Positions 1 through 9,875 of a stretch of DNA of 64,000 nt are shown here, piece by piece. The notes under the pieces were generated by a model that was not told where the DNA came from, did no database searches, and saw only the letters and a program-made list of their open reading frames with translations. Numbering within the stretch: the stretch's first letter is position 1; every line of letters begins with the position of its first letter. The stretch spans positions 42,765 through 106,764 of the forward strand of contig RPFO01001239.1 of NCBI GenBank assembly GCA_009746045.1, read 5' to 3'. The position numbers and the translations under genes were made by a program. The DNA is from Mesostigma viride (taxonomy: Eukaryota; Streptophyta; Mesostigmatophyceae; Mesostigmatales; Mesostigmataceae).

Positions 1-895
1 GTAATGGTTGTTGGGTGGGGGGCTCTACGATTTGAGTAAAAGGGTGTGATTTCCGGCGCTGGGCCCACTGACGATTCCCCTCTACCCCTGGGTGCGGCAA
101 GCAGCTTCCTGACACTGGGGAAGCTGCGTTTTTAGTCGGACAACGTCAGGGAAGGAGCCATACAGGCCAGGGCCAGCGGCTACGGTGGAAAGAATCACAG
201 GTGGAGGCGAATCTGCCTTAAACGCGGGGATGGCTAGCGCGGGGTGCCAGGGTAGCCCATAACTGCCAGGAGCCTGACAGCGGACCCGATCTTTCGGCCT
301 GTGGCCAGACGGGAGTTTCGGGGAGGATGCGGGGCTGGAGCAAATCTTGGTGGGAGGAGCGCGCTCTTCATCATTGCCCAGTTTTTTCAGCAAAGAATGC
401 TCGCCTGGCGAGGCTGCAATTCTGGCTGTTTTACCGCCTTTGTTTTTATCCTGTATGATGCATTATAGGAAAAGCAATAAAGAGTTCGGTTCAGCCAGGG
501 GGGCATATCTATGCCATAAAAAATTTCCTACAACAACACAAGCCCTGGTCAGGGCCTTGGCTAAGCAGTTTCCAAGCCAAGGCCTTGGTAGGGTAGAGGG
601 CCTATCGCCACAAAGGTTTCAATGCCGGGAAATCCCAGCCTCGGGGGTGGGGCTGGTGATGGGTCCTGGGCTTGTGAGAGACGGTCCGGGGGCGTAAGGC
701 CTAATGAGCAGCCGCTGGAAACCGCCCCCCTAACGGGGGGAACGACATGGGTGCCGCCCTGCGTCCGCCGGGAAACCGTAGCGGCCACACGGGGGCGGCA
801 GTACAGCCGTGGCAGCGTGCAAGAGGGGGGCCATGGGCGGAAAGAAACTCGGCACCAAGGTTGGCGACAGCCTTGGTGGCCAGGAAGGAGGTGTG

Positions 896-1086
896 GGGGC
901 AACACCTTGTGTTCGAGTATGCTGGGCCCCCAGCATGGTGCTACAATAACCAACTTGATAATGATGTGCACTGAGTTTGAAGGTGTGGTATAGGCTGTCC
1001 GTATAAAGCCTAGCACACAAAAATGTAAAATAAATGTTTCTCTTGGTGGGAAGGAACTCCAATGGACCAAACACAAGAAATGTATT
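896..1086 (+). repeat. B1 repeat of left split-direct-repeat element
   Basis: 191 bp starting GGGGCAACACC and ending ATGTATT. It is directly repeated at 1451-1641 and is homologous to the reverse complements of 27635-27825 and 27126-27316. It runs straight into A2 at ATT|TGCTGAGC. Confidence 0.8.
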
Positions 1087-1423
1087 TGCTGAGCTTCGCT
1101 CATTTTATATATGACGCGTGGACGGGCTCAAAGGGGACCGACCTGCCGTAGGTAGCGTAAGACTAGCGCTTGCCACGAGGGTACTGCACCGGCCGGCCCT
1201 TTTTGTGCCGATCGAGGCTGAGTGTGGTTCCGGAGTGCAGGCCTAGGTAGCTTCTAACGTACGTCACTAGACCTTGTTACCTGCGCCAGCCGCCAAGCGT
1301 GGCGCAACTGTGATTGGCAGTCAGTACACCTTGTACCTGCGCCAGCCGGCAGGCCTGCGTGGCGCAATGTGAATGATAGTCAGTACTTAGAGTGGTGTAG
1401 GGGACGTAGGGAGGCCTCTTTTC
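1087..1423 (+). repeat. A2 repeat of left split-direct-repeat element
   Basis: Homologous to the reverse complement of the A repeats at 27344-27637 and 29165-29459: it shares TGCTGAGC/TTCTGAGC at the start, GCTCATTTTATA, GGGCTCAAAGGGG, and the end block CTTAGAGTGGTGTRG...GGGAGGCCT. The copy is diverged and slightly longer (about 337 versus 294 bp). The right edge is approximate. Confidence 0.65.
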
Positions 1424-1450
1424 AGCTCCCACCCACCCACGCTGCTAAGA

Positions 1451-1641
1451 GGGGCAACACCTTGTGTTCGAGTATGCTGGGCCCCCAGCATGGTGCTACA
1501 ATAACCAACTTGATAATGATGTGCACTGAGTTTGAAGGTGTGGTATAGGCTGTCCGTATAAAGCCTAGCACACAAAAATGTAAAATATATGTTTCTCTTG
1601 GTGGGAAGGAACTCCAATGGACCAAAAACAAGAAATGTATT
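1451..1641 (+). repeat. B2 repeat of left split-direct-repeat element
   Basis: 191-bp direct copy of 896-1086 with only a few differences. It ends with ATT, the same triplet that ends B1. What follows (from 1642) is unrelated to A2, which marks the right end of the element. Confidence 0.8.
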
Positions 1642-1783
1642 GCATGTTACTTTTTTATTCTTCTGCATACAAATATGAAGCAATGAGGTCGTGTCCTCCG
1701 GATTTTTGCATTTAATTGCACCGTGTGCAGTTCTTGGACGTTTGGAATCATGCATGATGGCATGTGGCTAATGTAATGACTGA

Positions 1784-2664
1784 CTAGCTAGACCGTTTCA
1801 GTGGTTTTTCATTTGCGGGTATTTCCTCGTAAATGGTGGGAAAGCGATCGCAGCAATGGTTCTCACCACTAGACACTCCCGCCGGCCAGTGACGCTCAAA
1901 AAACACGCCCTGATCAAGCAAGCTGTTTCCGGCCCCACTGTATATGTAGGTCATCTTACAGTCGCTCTTTGCGTAAGCCAGCAGGATTGGAGGAAAGCGT
2001 GGCAGGCGTGGCAGATGCGGCCGGCAGGCGCTCAGCCTCGCGTCGCGCCCGGTGAATGGCAGTTTGCACCTCGTGCCGGCGGTTGCCTGCATGGCTGATA
2101 ATTGGGTGCAGCGGCGCTTCCAAAGCACGGGCAGCCCGCATCACCGCCTGATCCCCTGCACTGTGGAGGCAAAAAGGGAGGGGCTTGTGTTTTTGCTGCT
2201 CCCTGCACTCCGTCAGAGCTTGGATCATGCGGTCAAACACCGAGGCTTCTTCTTCCACTTGCTCCGGCTCAGCGGGGAAGCCGCGGATCTCCTCGTTGAG
2301 CTCTGCTTGCTTTGCATCCGTCATGATGTCTGGAAACACTCGGTTGAGTTCAGAGCAATGACGGCGGATTGTGCGATCGCCATCCAAATCCGCGAACGCG
2401 GCAACATGCACCTGGGCTGCCCTTGGGCGCCTTGGTCGCCTCCATGACTAGCACGCCGCGGAGCTCTTTGCCATCACTCACACGCTTCGAAGAGACAGTA
2501 ACCATGTCGCATGGCTCCTCGTTCGGCCCAAGAGGCCTCCAACAGTTAGCGGGCACATCAGCTAACGCCTCTGCCGTGGCAAGTCGGTAGCGCAAAAAGC
2601 AGTCATCACCAACGTCCGCCCCTGCACCTTCATCGTGCATGATGGCCGAATAGCTCGAAATCAA
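1784..2664 (-). pseudogene. Decayed coding region, unknown protein
   Basis: Three overlapping reverse-strand open frames read one after another like a single broken protein. 2664-2425 contains VSDGKELRGVLVMEATKAP, 2411-1956 contains DLDGDRTIRRHCSELNRVF and an Arg/Glu/Ala-rich helix, and 2000-1784 contains CKMTYIYSGAGNSLLDQGVF. The frame changes near 2420 and near 2000 have no convincing splice sites, so frameshift decay is more likely than introns. I recognise no domain. It is flanked by mobile DNA on both sides and could itself be a transposon remnant. The coding nature is inferred from amino-acid composition and continuity only. Confidence 0.35.
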
Positions 2665-3155
2665 ATATCTTGCTGACCGGCCGATGCTCCACCACGTACA
2701 GGTTGGTTGGTTGACGCGTCCATAACCACGTCATGCAGCAGACTTGACCCAACGCCCAAGATCTGGGTCCATGCAGCCTCGAAGCCACGTTGTGAAGTCC
2801 AGCGCTGCATTGACGAGCTGCAAGCAACAAGCATATAGAACAAACAGTTGCAATAAGAGGCGAGTAAGCGATGTGATTATTGGTTAACTATGGCATGCTA
2901 AATGACAAAGCCCCCACCTACAAACACGCTCAATATATATTCATTGAGAATGATATATTACGGAGGTGAGATGGCCATGCAACATACATGTAAGGAAAAA
3001 ACCGATAACTGGGAGAATAACCCTGAAGAAATTAATAGTAATCTGACCCGGACATCCAAGGATAACGCCAGCTGCACAAGGTACAACTAACTATACATCA
3101 CCAAACTACACGCAGCAACAGCACTGCCGGCCCACCATGCAGGCCTGGAAGGGAT
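2665..3155. other. Non-coding, no feature recognised
   Basis: AT-richer stretch with no long open frame and no repeat found elsewhere in the window. Confidence 0.4.
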
Positions 3156-3335
3156 CTAGACCGCATGGGTCGCGACAAAGTCGGCCCGGGTGCGGTGGAA
3201 TAACACATCAGCCACGGTGCGAGTGAGGGCGAGTGACAGGCGCTGCCGCCAATACGAGGACCACGTGCGGGCCGACCACGGGGCGGTCTGACCCTCGAGG
3301 TCGAAGCGGTCTTCACGGCGCTGGCAGCGCTCGTA
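3156..3335 (-). pseudogene. Non-LTR retroelement C-terminal fragment (antisense)
   Basis: Reading the reverse strand from 3335 to a TAG at 3158-3156 gives about 59 residues that align without gaps to the extreme C-terminus of the reverse transcriptase encoded at 15286-17928: both contain REDRxDLEGQ, APWSARTW, SYWRQRLS and RTRADF before the stop. It is diverged from that copy, so it is a relic of a related family member rather than a recent duplicate. It ends immediately before the 170-bp tandem array that begins at 3343. Confidence 0.75.
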
Positions 3336-3342
3336 AATATAG

Positions 3343-4257
3343 ACATGCGTGGACGATAGGAATTATAGCACCGGCGGGCTTCAAAGTGCCGGACGGCAGG
3401 CGGTACCACCACTCCGTGGCAGCTTGGCCCAGTTTGCTACCGGCTGGCACACGTTTTCAGTGAATTTTGGGCTCCAGATTTAAATGCAACGTGCGGTTTG
3501 AGGCAGGGGAAAACATGCGTGGACGATAGGAATTATAGCACCGGCGGGCTTCAAAGTGCCGGACGGCAGGCGGTACCACCACTCCGTGGCAGCTTGGCCC
3601 AGTTTGCTACCGGCTGGCACACGTTTTCAGTGAATTTTGGGCTCCAGATTTAAATGCAACGTGCGGTTTGAGGCAGGGGAAAACATGCGTGGACGATAGG
3701 AATTATAGCACCGGCGGGCTTCAAAGTGCCGGACGGCAGGCGGTACCACCATTCCGTGGCAGCTTGGCCCAGTTTGCTACCGGCTGGCACACGTTTTCAG
3801 TGAATTTTGGGCTCCAGATTTAAATGCAACGTGCGGTTTGAGGCAGGGGAAAACATGCGTGGACGATAGGAATTATAGCACCGGCGGGCTTCAAAGTGCC
3901 GGACGGCAGGCGGTACCACCACTCCGTGGCAGCTTGGCCCAGTTTGCTACCGGCTGGCACACGTTTTCAGTGAATTTTGGGCTCCAGATTTAAATGCAAC
4001 GTGCGGTTTGAGGCAGGGGAAAACATGCGTGGACGATAGGAATTATAGCACCGGCGGGCTTCAAAGTGCCGGACGGCAGGCGGTACCACCACTCCGTGGC
4101 AGCTTGGCCCAGTTTGCTACCGGCTGGCACACGTTTTCAGTGAATTTTGGGCTCCAGATTTAAATGCAACGTGCGGTTTGAGGCAGGGGAAAACATGCGT
4201 GGACGATAGGAATTATAGCACCGGCGGGCTTCAAAGTGCCGGACGGCAGGCGGTACC
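3343..4257. repeat. Tandem array of 170-bp monomers (5.4 copies)
   Basis: Monomers start with ACATGCGTGGACGATAGG at 3343, 3513, 3683, 3853, 4023 and 4193, an exact 170-bp period. Copies are almost identical (for example ACTCCG/ATTCCG in the third). The last copy is cut off after GGCAGGCGGTACC at about 4257, where the GC-rich leader of the non-LTR element begins. Each monomer has an AT-rich patch CCAGATTTAAATGCAACG. The array sits directly upstream of the retroelement's first ORF, which suggests a 5' monomer/promoter array, but a chance satellite cannot be excluded. Confidence 0.9.
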
Positions 4258-4363
4258 GGCAGCGCGTTGGGGGGCTGCCGCCCCCAAACCCCCCGCGTGG
4301 GGGCTCCGCCCCCCACACCCCCAGCCCCCCCCTCGGTGGCTGCCACGCCTGCCCTGATTGTTC

Positions 4364-4960
4364 ATGGACGACCCACGACCCCCTTCGCCCAACGGCTCCC
4401 CCGCTCCCCGGTTGGCGCCTCGGCGGTCCTCTCGGCTTGCGGCCCTTCTTGCGGAGGTGGGCGACCCGGCTGCGGGGGGCTCGGGCGCCCCGGTCTCCCC
4501 CTCCTTGGTCTGCGAGGTCTGCCGGAGCGGGCACCGCGGGCACCACATCTTAGTTTGTGATGCTTGCAATTCCGGGTGGCACTTGCAGTGTCTTACTCCC
4601 CGGCTCTACCGGGTCCCGCCGGGCTCCTGGACGTGCCCGCGCTGTCCCCCCCCGCGGGCCTCCGGGCTGCCCTCCCCGCTGGGTGCTCCGGCCCCCTGCC
4701 CCGTGTGCCCCCCTGCCGAGGCCCTCGGGGCGGGCCGTGGCCTGCCCGATGGGGCCGCCGTTGCTCGGGCCCTGGCGCCCTCGGCCCCGGGGCCCCACCC
4801 GTCGCCTGGCCCCGCCGACGGGGCGCGGCGCTGTCGCCTGGACTGGGCCCGGCCGACCCCCCGGCGGGCCTGGCGGCCCCGGCGCCCGCCCCCGGCCCCT
4901 CGCTCCCCGACGCTCTGGCCTCCCTTCCCCCGGCCGCGGTTGGCCACCCAGCCGCCACCC
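4364..4960 (+). CDS. Retroelement ORF, N-terminal part with PHD finger
   Basis: Starts at ATG 4364 (MDDPRPPSPNG). After a Pro/Arg/Ala-rich lead (about 45 residues) comes a PHD zinc finger at about residues 50-100, Cys4-His-Cys3: CEVC, then CDACNSGWHLQC, then WTCPRC. PHD fingers read histone H3 tails, so a role in chromatin docking of the ribonucleoprotein is a reasonable inference. PHD fingers are known in ORF1 proteins of CR1-type non-LTR elements. The frame stays open to 5146, but from roughly 4950 the more protein-like reading is in the next frame, so a frameshift in this extremely C/G-rich stretch is assumed. The boundary is approximate. Confidence 0.65.
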
Positions 4961-5760
4961 CCGTCCTTGCCGCGTGGGACGGCGGCCCCCGGGCCCACGC
5001 GTTCACCTCGTGGCCGCCCTCGCACATTGTCGGCGTGGTGGGCCGCGCCACCTTTTCTTGGGCGTACTGCCCTTTGTTGCTGGACGCGGTCGGGTTGGAG
5101 GCCGCCTTCCCCTCGCTCCCTAGGCCCCCGGCCTTCCTGGCCCTAGTTGCGCGGGTGCGGGCGACATTTCTTTCCGCCGCCCCCCCGGTGACGGCCTCGA
5201 CTCTTTGGGGGTATGTCTTGGAAGGATATCACGCCGGCTGCCGGCTGCCGTGGCATCTCCCGGCCGCCCGGCAGGAAGAGCTGCTTTCCCTGGACGAGCG
5301 GGTGGGTCAGGAGGTGGTCGAGTTCGTCACGGCGGTGGCTCGAGACGCACAGGTCTCGGTGCGGGCGGCCTACCTCGCGGGCGGCGCCGACCTGGGCCTC
5401 ATGTCCCCGCGGCAGCTTCGCCTCTTCTTGGACGCCCAGGCCCCGCCTCCCGGCCCGGTTGCCAGTGGGGGCTTTCTCATCACCTCCCTCAGCCTGGCGC
5501 AGGCCGCCATGCTGCGCGTGGAGTTCGGGGCCCCCATCGCGGTTCAGGGCGGCCAGGCCATCTTGGTGGACTCGGCCGGGCGCGCCCAGCCCCTAACCGC
5601 GGGGACGCCTGTTTCTGCCTTCCTCCACGACATCCTAGAGTTGGCAGGCATCCCGCACGAATGGCACCCCGCGGCTGACCAACCAGCCGGCATCCTCTCG
5701 CGCGCCCAGATTGCTGCTCTCCCGGGTTGCTGGGAGGCCGGCTGGGACCCGCCCCCCCTC
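4950..5760 (+). CDS. Retroelement ORF, central region
   Basis: Continues the PHD reading one base back in frame. It is mostly helical with an aliphatic and Arg/Ala bias (YVLEGYHAGCRLPWHLPAAR, LSLDERVGQEVVEFV). The last 75 residues contain ILVDSAGRAQ about 40 residues before HPAADQPAGILSR. This spacing and the A-D-x-x-A-x-x-LSR-like ending faintly resemble the end of an RNase H fold as in DIRS or gypsy polymerases, but no full set of catalytic acids can be seen, so I do not call it. It leads into the RING segment through a C7 run near 5754. Confidence 0.5.
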
Positions 5761-6689
5761 ATGTCCGGTCCCTTCTGGAGGGGGACGACCCCGAGTCGGG
5801 CTCCTGTGCCATCTGCCTTGAGCCCTTCCGGCCGGGGGATGGCTTGTGTCGCCTGCCCGCGTGCGGCCACACATTCCATCAAGCGTGCATCGCGCGCAGC
5901 TTGCTCCACTCCGTGCCGCGCTGCCCGTTGTGCCGGGCTGTTGTGCCGCCCCCTGGGACTGCGCTTCCTCTCGGCCCGCCCCCGGTCTCGCTGGGTCCCC
6001 TGCCGGGTCCCCACCGGGCCCCGGGGCCAGCTGCCTCCCCGACCCCTCGGCCGCCGTCCCCGGCCTCGTTGCCGGGGCCTGGGGTGGTCGCGGGCGCGCT
6101 GGCGAGTCCCCCTGGGAGGGGCGCCGGCGTTCTCGATCCCCCTCCGCTGGGGGTCTCCCCGGGGGGCACTGCCTCCTCCGTGGCCCCGGCGGGCATGCCG
6201 GGCGCTGGTCGGGTCGTGGTGCGCGCGCCTGCCGGCCCGGCTGGGGAGACGCCGCAGGCCCCACGTCCTGCCTTTGCTGGCGCCGCTCCCCGCCACTCAG
6301 CGCCCGCCGACGGCCTTCACCGGTGTGCCGTGCTGCTTCCCGGCACGGGGTCCCCGTGTGCTGGTGTGTTCCACAACCGTAACCTCCTCTGCCAGCACCT
6401 TCGCGCTGTGCACCCCGATCTCGGCGCGGCGGATCTGCAGGCCATGAGCTGTTACCGGTGCCCGGAAGCTCACTGCCAGCGGGTGTACTCCATTCACGGG
6501 CGCGCTCAGCACGCGCGCGCCTGTGTTGCTCAACGGCCCCTCAACCGGCCAGCAGTCCCGGCCCCCTCCCCCCTCCCGCCTCGGCTCCCACCGGCTCCCA
6601 GCCCCCGCCGCCCGACTACTCGGCCAGTTGGCGTTGGCTTGACACGGTTCCCTGGGATGCATGCGCCATCAACCCGACGTCTACCCTGA
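5755..6689 (+). CDS. Retroelement ORF, RING-H2 finger and C2H2-like fingers
   Basis: A RING-H2 finger lies at about 5805-5945: CAICLEPF, then CGHTFHQAC, then CPLC, with C-x2-C, C-x-H-x2-H-x2-C and C-x2-C spacing complete. RING-H2 domains usually act as E3 ubiquitin ligases. After a ~110-residue Pro/Gly linker come two fingers that look like C2H2 types: CAVLLPG...HNRNLLCQHLRAVH (about 6325-6415) and CPEAHCQRVYSIHGRAQH (about 6460-6515). R2-type proteins carry N-terminal C2H2 fingers for target recognition, so the second pair fits this family. A RING domain is not something I know from this class. The frame changes again before 6600. Confidence 0.65.
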
Positions 6690-6892
6690 CCGACCTCCCC
6701 CACCGCGCGCGTAGCCTTTTCGCGCAATGTGCAATCGTTTCTCTCCGGCGCATGCACGCCGCTCCGGACGACCCGCTGGGCTTTAAACTGCACATGGTGA
6801 CCCCCCGCCTGCTCCTCACCCCTCTCGGGCGTGGTGTGCGCGGCCTCCAGGGTGCGGTTATTGCCCGTTGCCGACGCTTTCTGCAGGGGGAC
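6590..6892 (+). CDS. Retroelement ORF, segment before the reverse transcriptase core
   Basis: A third frame carries PRLLLTPLGRGVRGLQGAV and RCRRFLQGD, typical of the pre-core region in R2-like polymerases. It ends exactly at the copia target site. The codon at 6890-6892 (GAC) is followed in frame by TGG GAG GGG at 15291, so the uninterrupted protein read FLQGD-WEGLFGV. The frame overlaps the previous one for about 100 bases because both remain open. Confidence 0.65.
6888..6892. repeat. Target-site duplication GGGAC, left
   Basis: GGGAC immediately before the left LTR, repeated at 15286-15290 immediately after the right LTR. Five bases is the usual copia duplication size. Confidence 0.8.
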
Positions 6893-7546
6893 ATTTGCAC
6901 AGCAACTCGTCAGCAGAGCTTGTGAGCTCCTGGTCCTTGCCGGCTGGAATGACCCTAGGCTGCTGGCTAGCAACCTTTATCCTCACACCAGGCCTACGAC
7001 CCTCGATAGGCTCGCCACTCGTCGTGACGACCAAGGTTCGTGTGTGAAGACGCTCGTTGCCTCGTTGAGCCTCGAGCTATATGCAACCTCGTTCCATCCT
7101 TGTTCCTCGGTCATGAGCAACGCTGGGCAATGCTACATTGCCAGAGCCTCGTATCGCTGCCCTGCATCCTTGTTGCAGGCAGCATACAGGAATCTCTGGC
7201 TATCCTGTGTCTAGGACAGCACAGGACCTGCCACAGTCCTGCAAGGACTTACATCCTTGCAGACCTGCTGGCTGGTTACTGGCTTCTACTAGCCACAGTA
7301 CCGTTGAGCCCTCAGTACACTGTGTCCCAGTCACGTGAGAGTACAGGCTAAGCCTGTGCAGGCACGGCCTGCCACGTGTCCTGTCCACTATGCCCTGAGT
7401 GTGCCCCGCCCTCGCCCACCGGTCGGCAGTACTTCGGGACTTGATAACTTTCTAGTCCCTTGTCTGTTCTAGGCGGTTGACACGGCGTTGGAAAGGTCTC
7501 CTCAACCTGCATCCATCTAGCACATTGGTGCCCCAATATGCTAACT
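6893..7546 (-). repeat. 3' LTR of copia-like element
   Basis: Same sequence as 14633-15285 except for about two substitutions and one indel. Its inner edge is next to a purine-rich tract on the coding strand (CAAGAAAGGGTTGG), which fits a polypurine tract. Confidence 0.9.
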
Positions 7547-8481
7547 CCAACCCTTTCTTGTTTTGGAGCTTGGACCAGCCTGAGAACCTATCAGCCACTG
7601 TCCCCACAAGCCTTAGACATCTGATCCCTCCCAGAGACCAGACCTGCCTTTTCTTTTGGAACCTGAGGTGCCTCCAAATATTAGCTAGGCCTGCTCATTG
7701 GTTCAAAGGTTGCCCTCTGACCCACATGACATCCCAACCCTTTCTTTGGGAACCTGGTGTAGATTAAAGTTAGGTCTTCACTTAGTCAGAGGAGTTTGGA
7801 TAGAGGAGTCCATGAACGTACTATTGTGAGTTCCTGGTCATCCAGTTATCACAGGCGCCCGTTCATATGGCGCCCGCCACGGAGCCTCCTTTATCTTTTA
7901 AATCCTTCCAAAGACTGAGAGAGCCCTGACAAATGTTAGCCAACACATGGGGAGCCCATGTCCTCACTGAGGGATAAACTCAGGATTCATACATGCCAGG
8001 CTGAGGTCAGCTGGGGAATCGAACCCCACCCCATCTCCTCCAGGTTTGGATCAGCTCCTGGAACTGAGCATCACAAACAACAAACATGACAATAACAAGA
8101 TTATGTTTTATTATAAAGGAGTATAACCCATAGTGAGGCCCCTGGCAACCACGTCCAACATGGTCACACAACCAGGGATTTTATTAGCATGCAACAGGTT
8201 GGTTACAGAGAATATATACAAATGTACAGCAACCTGTTAGAGCCAACACTTGGGCTGCCCTTGCAGGGTCCATTCCATGAAGACCCAAGGCCCATTACAA
8301 AGTCCTTAAGACTCTTCTGCAGCTCCATGACAGAGCCAGGCGAAATTCTCAGCCAGGGGAGTGACTCCACCCTGACCCCTGTCCAGCAGAGTGTGTCTGA
8401 ACTCTGAAGGACCTGCTGTCAGCCACCACGTGGCTGCCCAGCCCACTGGGATGCCTCCCACCTAGAGCAAGGCTGTTTGGT
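7547..8481 (-). other. Copia 3' untranslated region
   Basis: Between the RNase H stop and the 3' LTR on the coding strand. No open frame worth reporting; contains the polypurine-like tract next to 7546. Confidence 0.55.
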
Positions 8482-9875
8482 CTACTCTGGCCCTCCCCCC
8501 TTGGAGGCCATGAGCCCACGAAGCAAAGGGTATTGCAGCTCAGCCTTCTCCTCCAGCTTGGTGAGAGCATCTGCAGGGTTGTCCACGCCAGCCACATGTT
8601 CAATGTTAGCTAAGCAAGACATTTCCTTGAGCAACAAATAATCAAGGTCCCTGCTCCTGGCCAGCTGCCTGTGCACAAACTGCACCATGCCCATGCTGTC
8701 AGTTCTTACCAGTGTGTGCATCTGCAACCGACAGGAAGCCACTTGACATAGCTGGTAAAATAGCTCCCTCAAGTAAAGAGCAGTATGAAGCCCTTCACAG
8801 ATTGCCCTGCACTCAGCAATGTCACTGCTGGGAGTTACCCTGTTTGCAACCGACTGTACCAGCAGACCAGAGAGGACTGTTCCTGCACCAGGGATATTAA
8901 TGCTGCTGCACGGCCCCTGACCTCTGTGACCTTCCTACTATCCATAGAACTGTCCACATAGAGCATCATGTCAAAAGGCCTGTACAAATCCAAAGGACCC
9001 AGCATGAGAGGGGGAGACATGCGAACAGCCTCTACCACTCTCTCAGCACCCACCTCAACCAGTTGGGAATCGGTCAACCGACTCAGTACCAACAGGTCAG
9101 GAGCACAAATGCTGGCCAGCCATGCCAACATACCTCGTATTGTTGCACATCTGGCCTGGGTGATGGGCTCCTGCAAGGCATCTATGATCTGCTGAGGATA
9201 ATCCTTACCACCCTCCAGCTGGATGGACCATGTACCCTGCTGATGGACCAAGGTCGCCTGCATTCCACAAAACACCATGGGCTCATTCTCAACCATGTAC
9301 TGGATCTTACCCAGTTCAAACCGTTTCTGGATCCTGGCCAGAGTCAACTCTTGCCAAGTGGGATGGCCCAGGAGATGCAGATCATCACCATGCAGGGAGG
9401 CAAACGCTGGCAGCCCCTCATAGCTACCCTGAAACAGACAAGGATCAACTGGAGAGACTGAGAGACCACAGACAGACCTGAGGTACTTCTCCAAGCTCTT
9501 CCTCCAGATGATGGGACTCGATCTAAGGCCTTCCACGCCTTTGAGAATCCTCAAATACCTCGTCTTCAGCTCTGCCCTCCACACTGCAGGCACCTTAACA
9601 AAGAAAGGGGGTATTGTGCGCCAAGTATCCTGTGCTTCCTGCTGATCACCCTTAAGAAAAGCCCTCTTGAAATCTACCAACACAGAGCTATAGGGTATCC
9701 CCTTCTGCAGAAAAGACAAATAAATGCACAACAAAATCCTCCATGTATCATGCAGCATCCCTGGTGTGTAAAGCTCCTCATCTGCTAACTGTCCAGTGCC
9801 ATGGTACTCAGTCACAACTGGTCTAACATGTGGCACCTGCACGCCATCTACCTCCTTGAGCTTGAGGACAAACAT
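8482..9875 (-). CDS. Copia reverse transcriptase and RNase H (frameshifted)
   Basis: The first ATG at 9875-9873 shares its A with the TGA that ends the integrase ORF (TGATG). Reverse transcriptase motifs of the copia type follow: VDFKRAFLKGD (first catalytic Asp), SPVDPCLFQG, and FASLHGDDLHLLG in place of the usual YVDD box. RNase H begins with MMLYVDSS and breaks at about 8835-8845, where the frame moves by one at a GGG run; one extra G would restore it. The other frame (from about 8840 to 8482) carries the catalytic Glu (SDIAECRAI), Asp (VRTDSMGMV) and the copia-typical ending VDNPADALTKL. It copies the genomic RNA into DNA. Confidence 0.85.

Larger units (their letters stand above)
1..1641 (+). 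mobile_element. Split-direct-repeat (DIRS/Ngaro-like) element, 5' end outside window
   Basis: The 3' portion of a retroelement whose inverted relative lies complete at 27126-29459. The two share the opening of the window (1-~395 matches the reverse complement of ~28624-29016) and scattered blocks up to the end. The order here is internal region, B1 (896-1086), A2 (1087-~1423), a short linker with CCCACCCACCCAC, then B2 (1451-1641). B1 and B2 are both 191 bp and nearly identical. This B1-A2-B2 order is the split direct repeat pattern of Ngaro/PAT-type tyrosine-recombinase retrotransposons, known in Volvox (Kangaroo). No reverse transcriptase or recombinase ORF is visible, so the copy is probably non-autonomous. 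The upstream A1 repeat would lie left of base 1. Confidence 0.7.

Noticed and set aside
600-900. Possible hammerhead-type ribozyme (GGCTGGTGATG ... GGGAAACC)
   Set aside because: The core CUGAUGA/GAAA arrangement with three stems could not be built.
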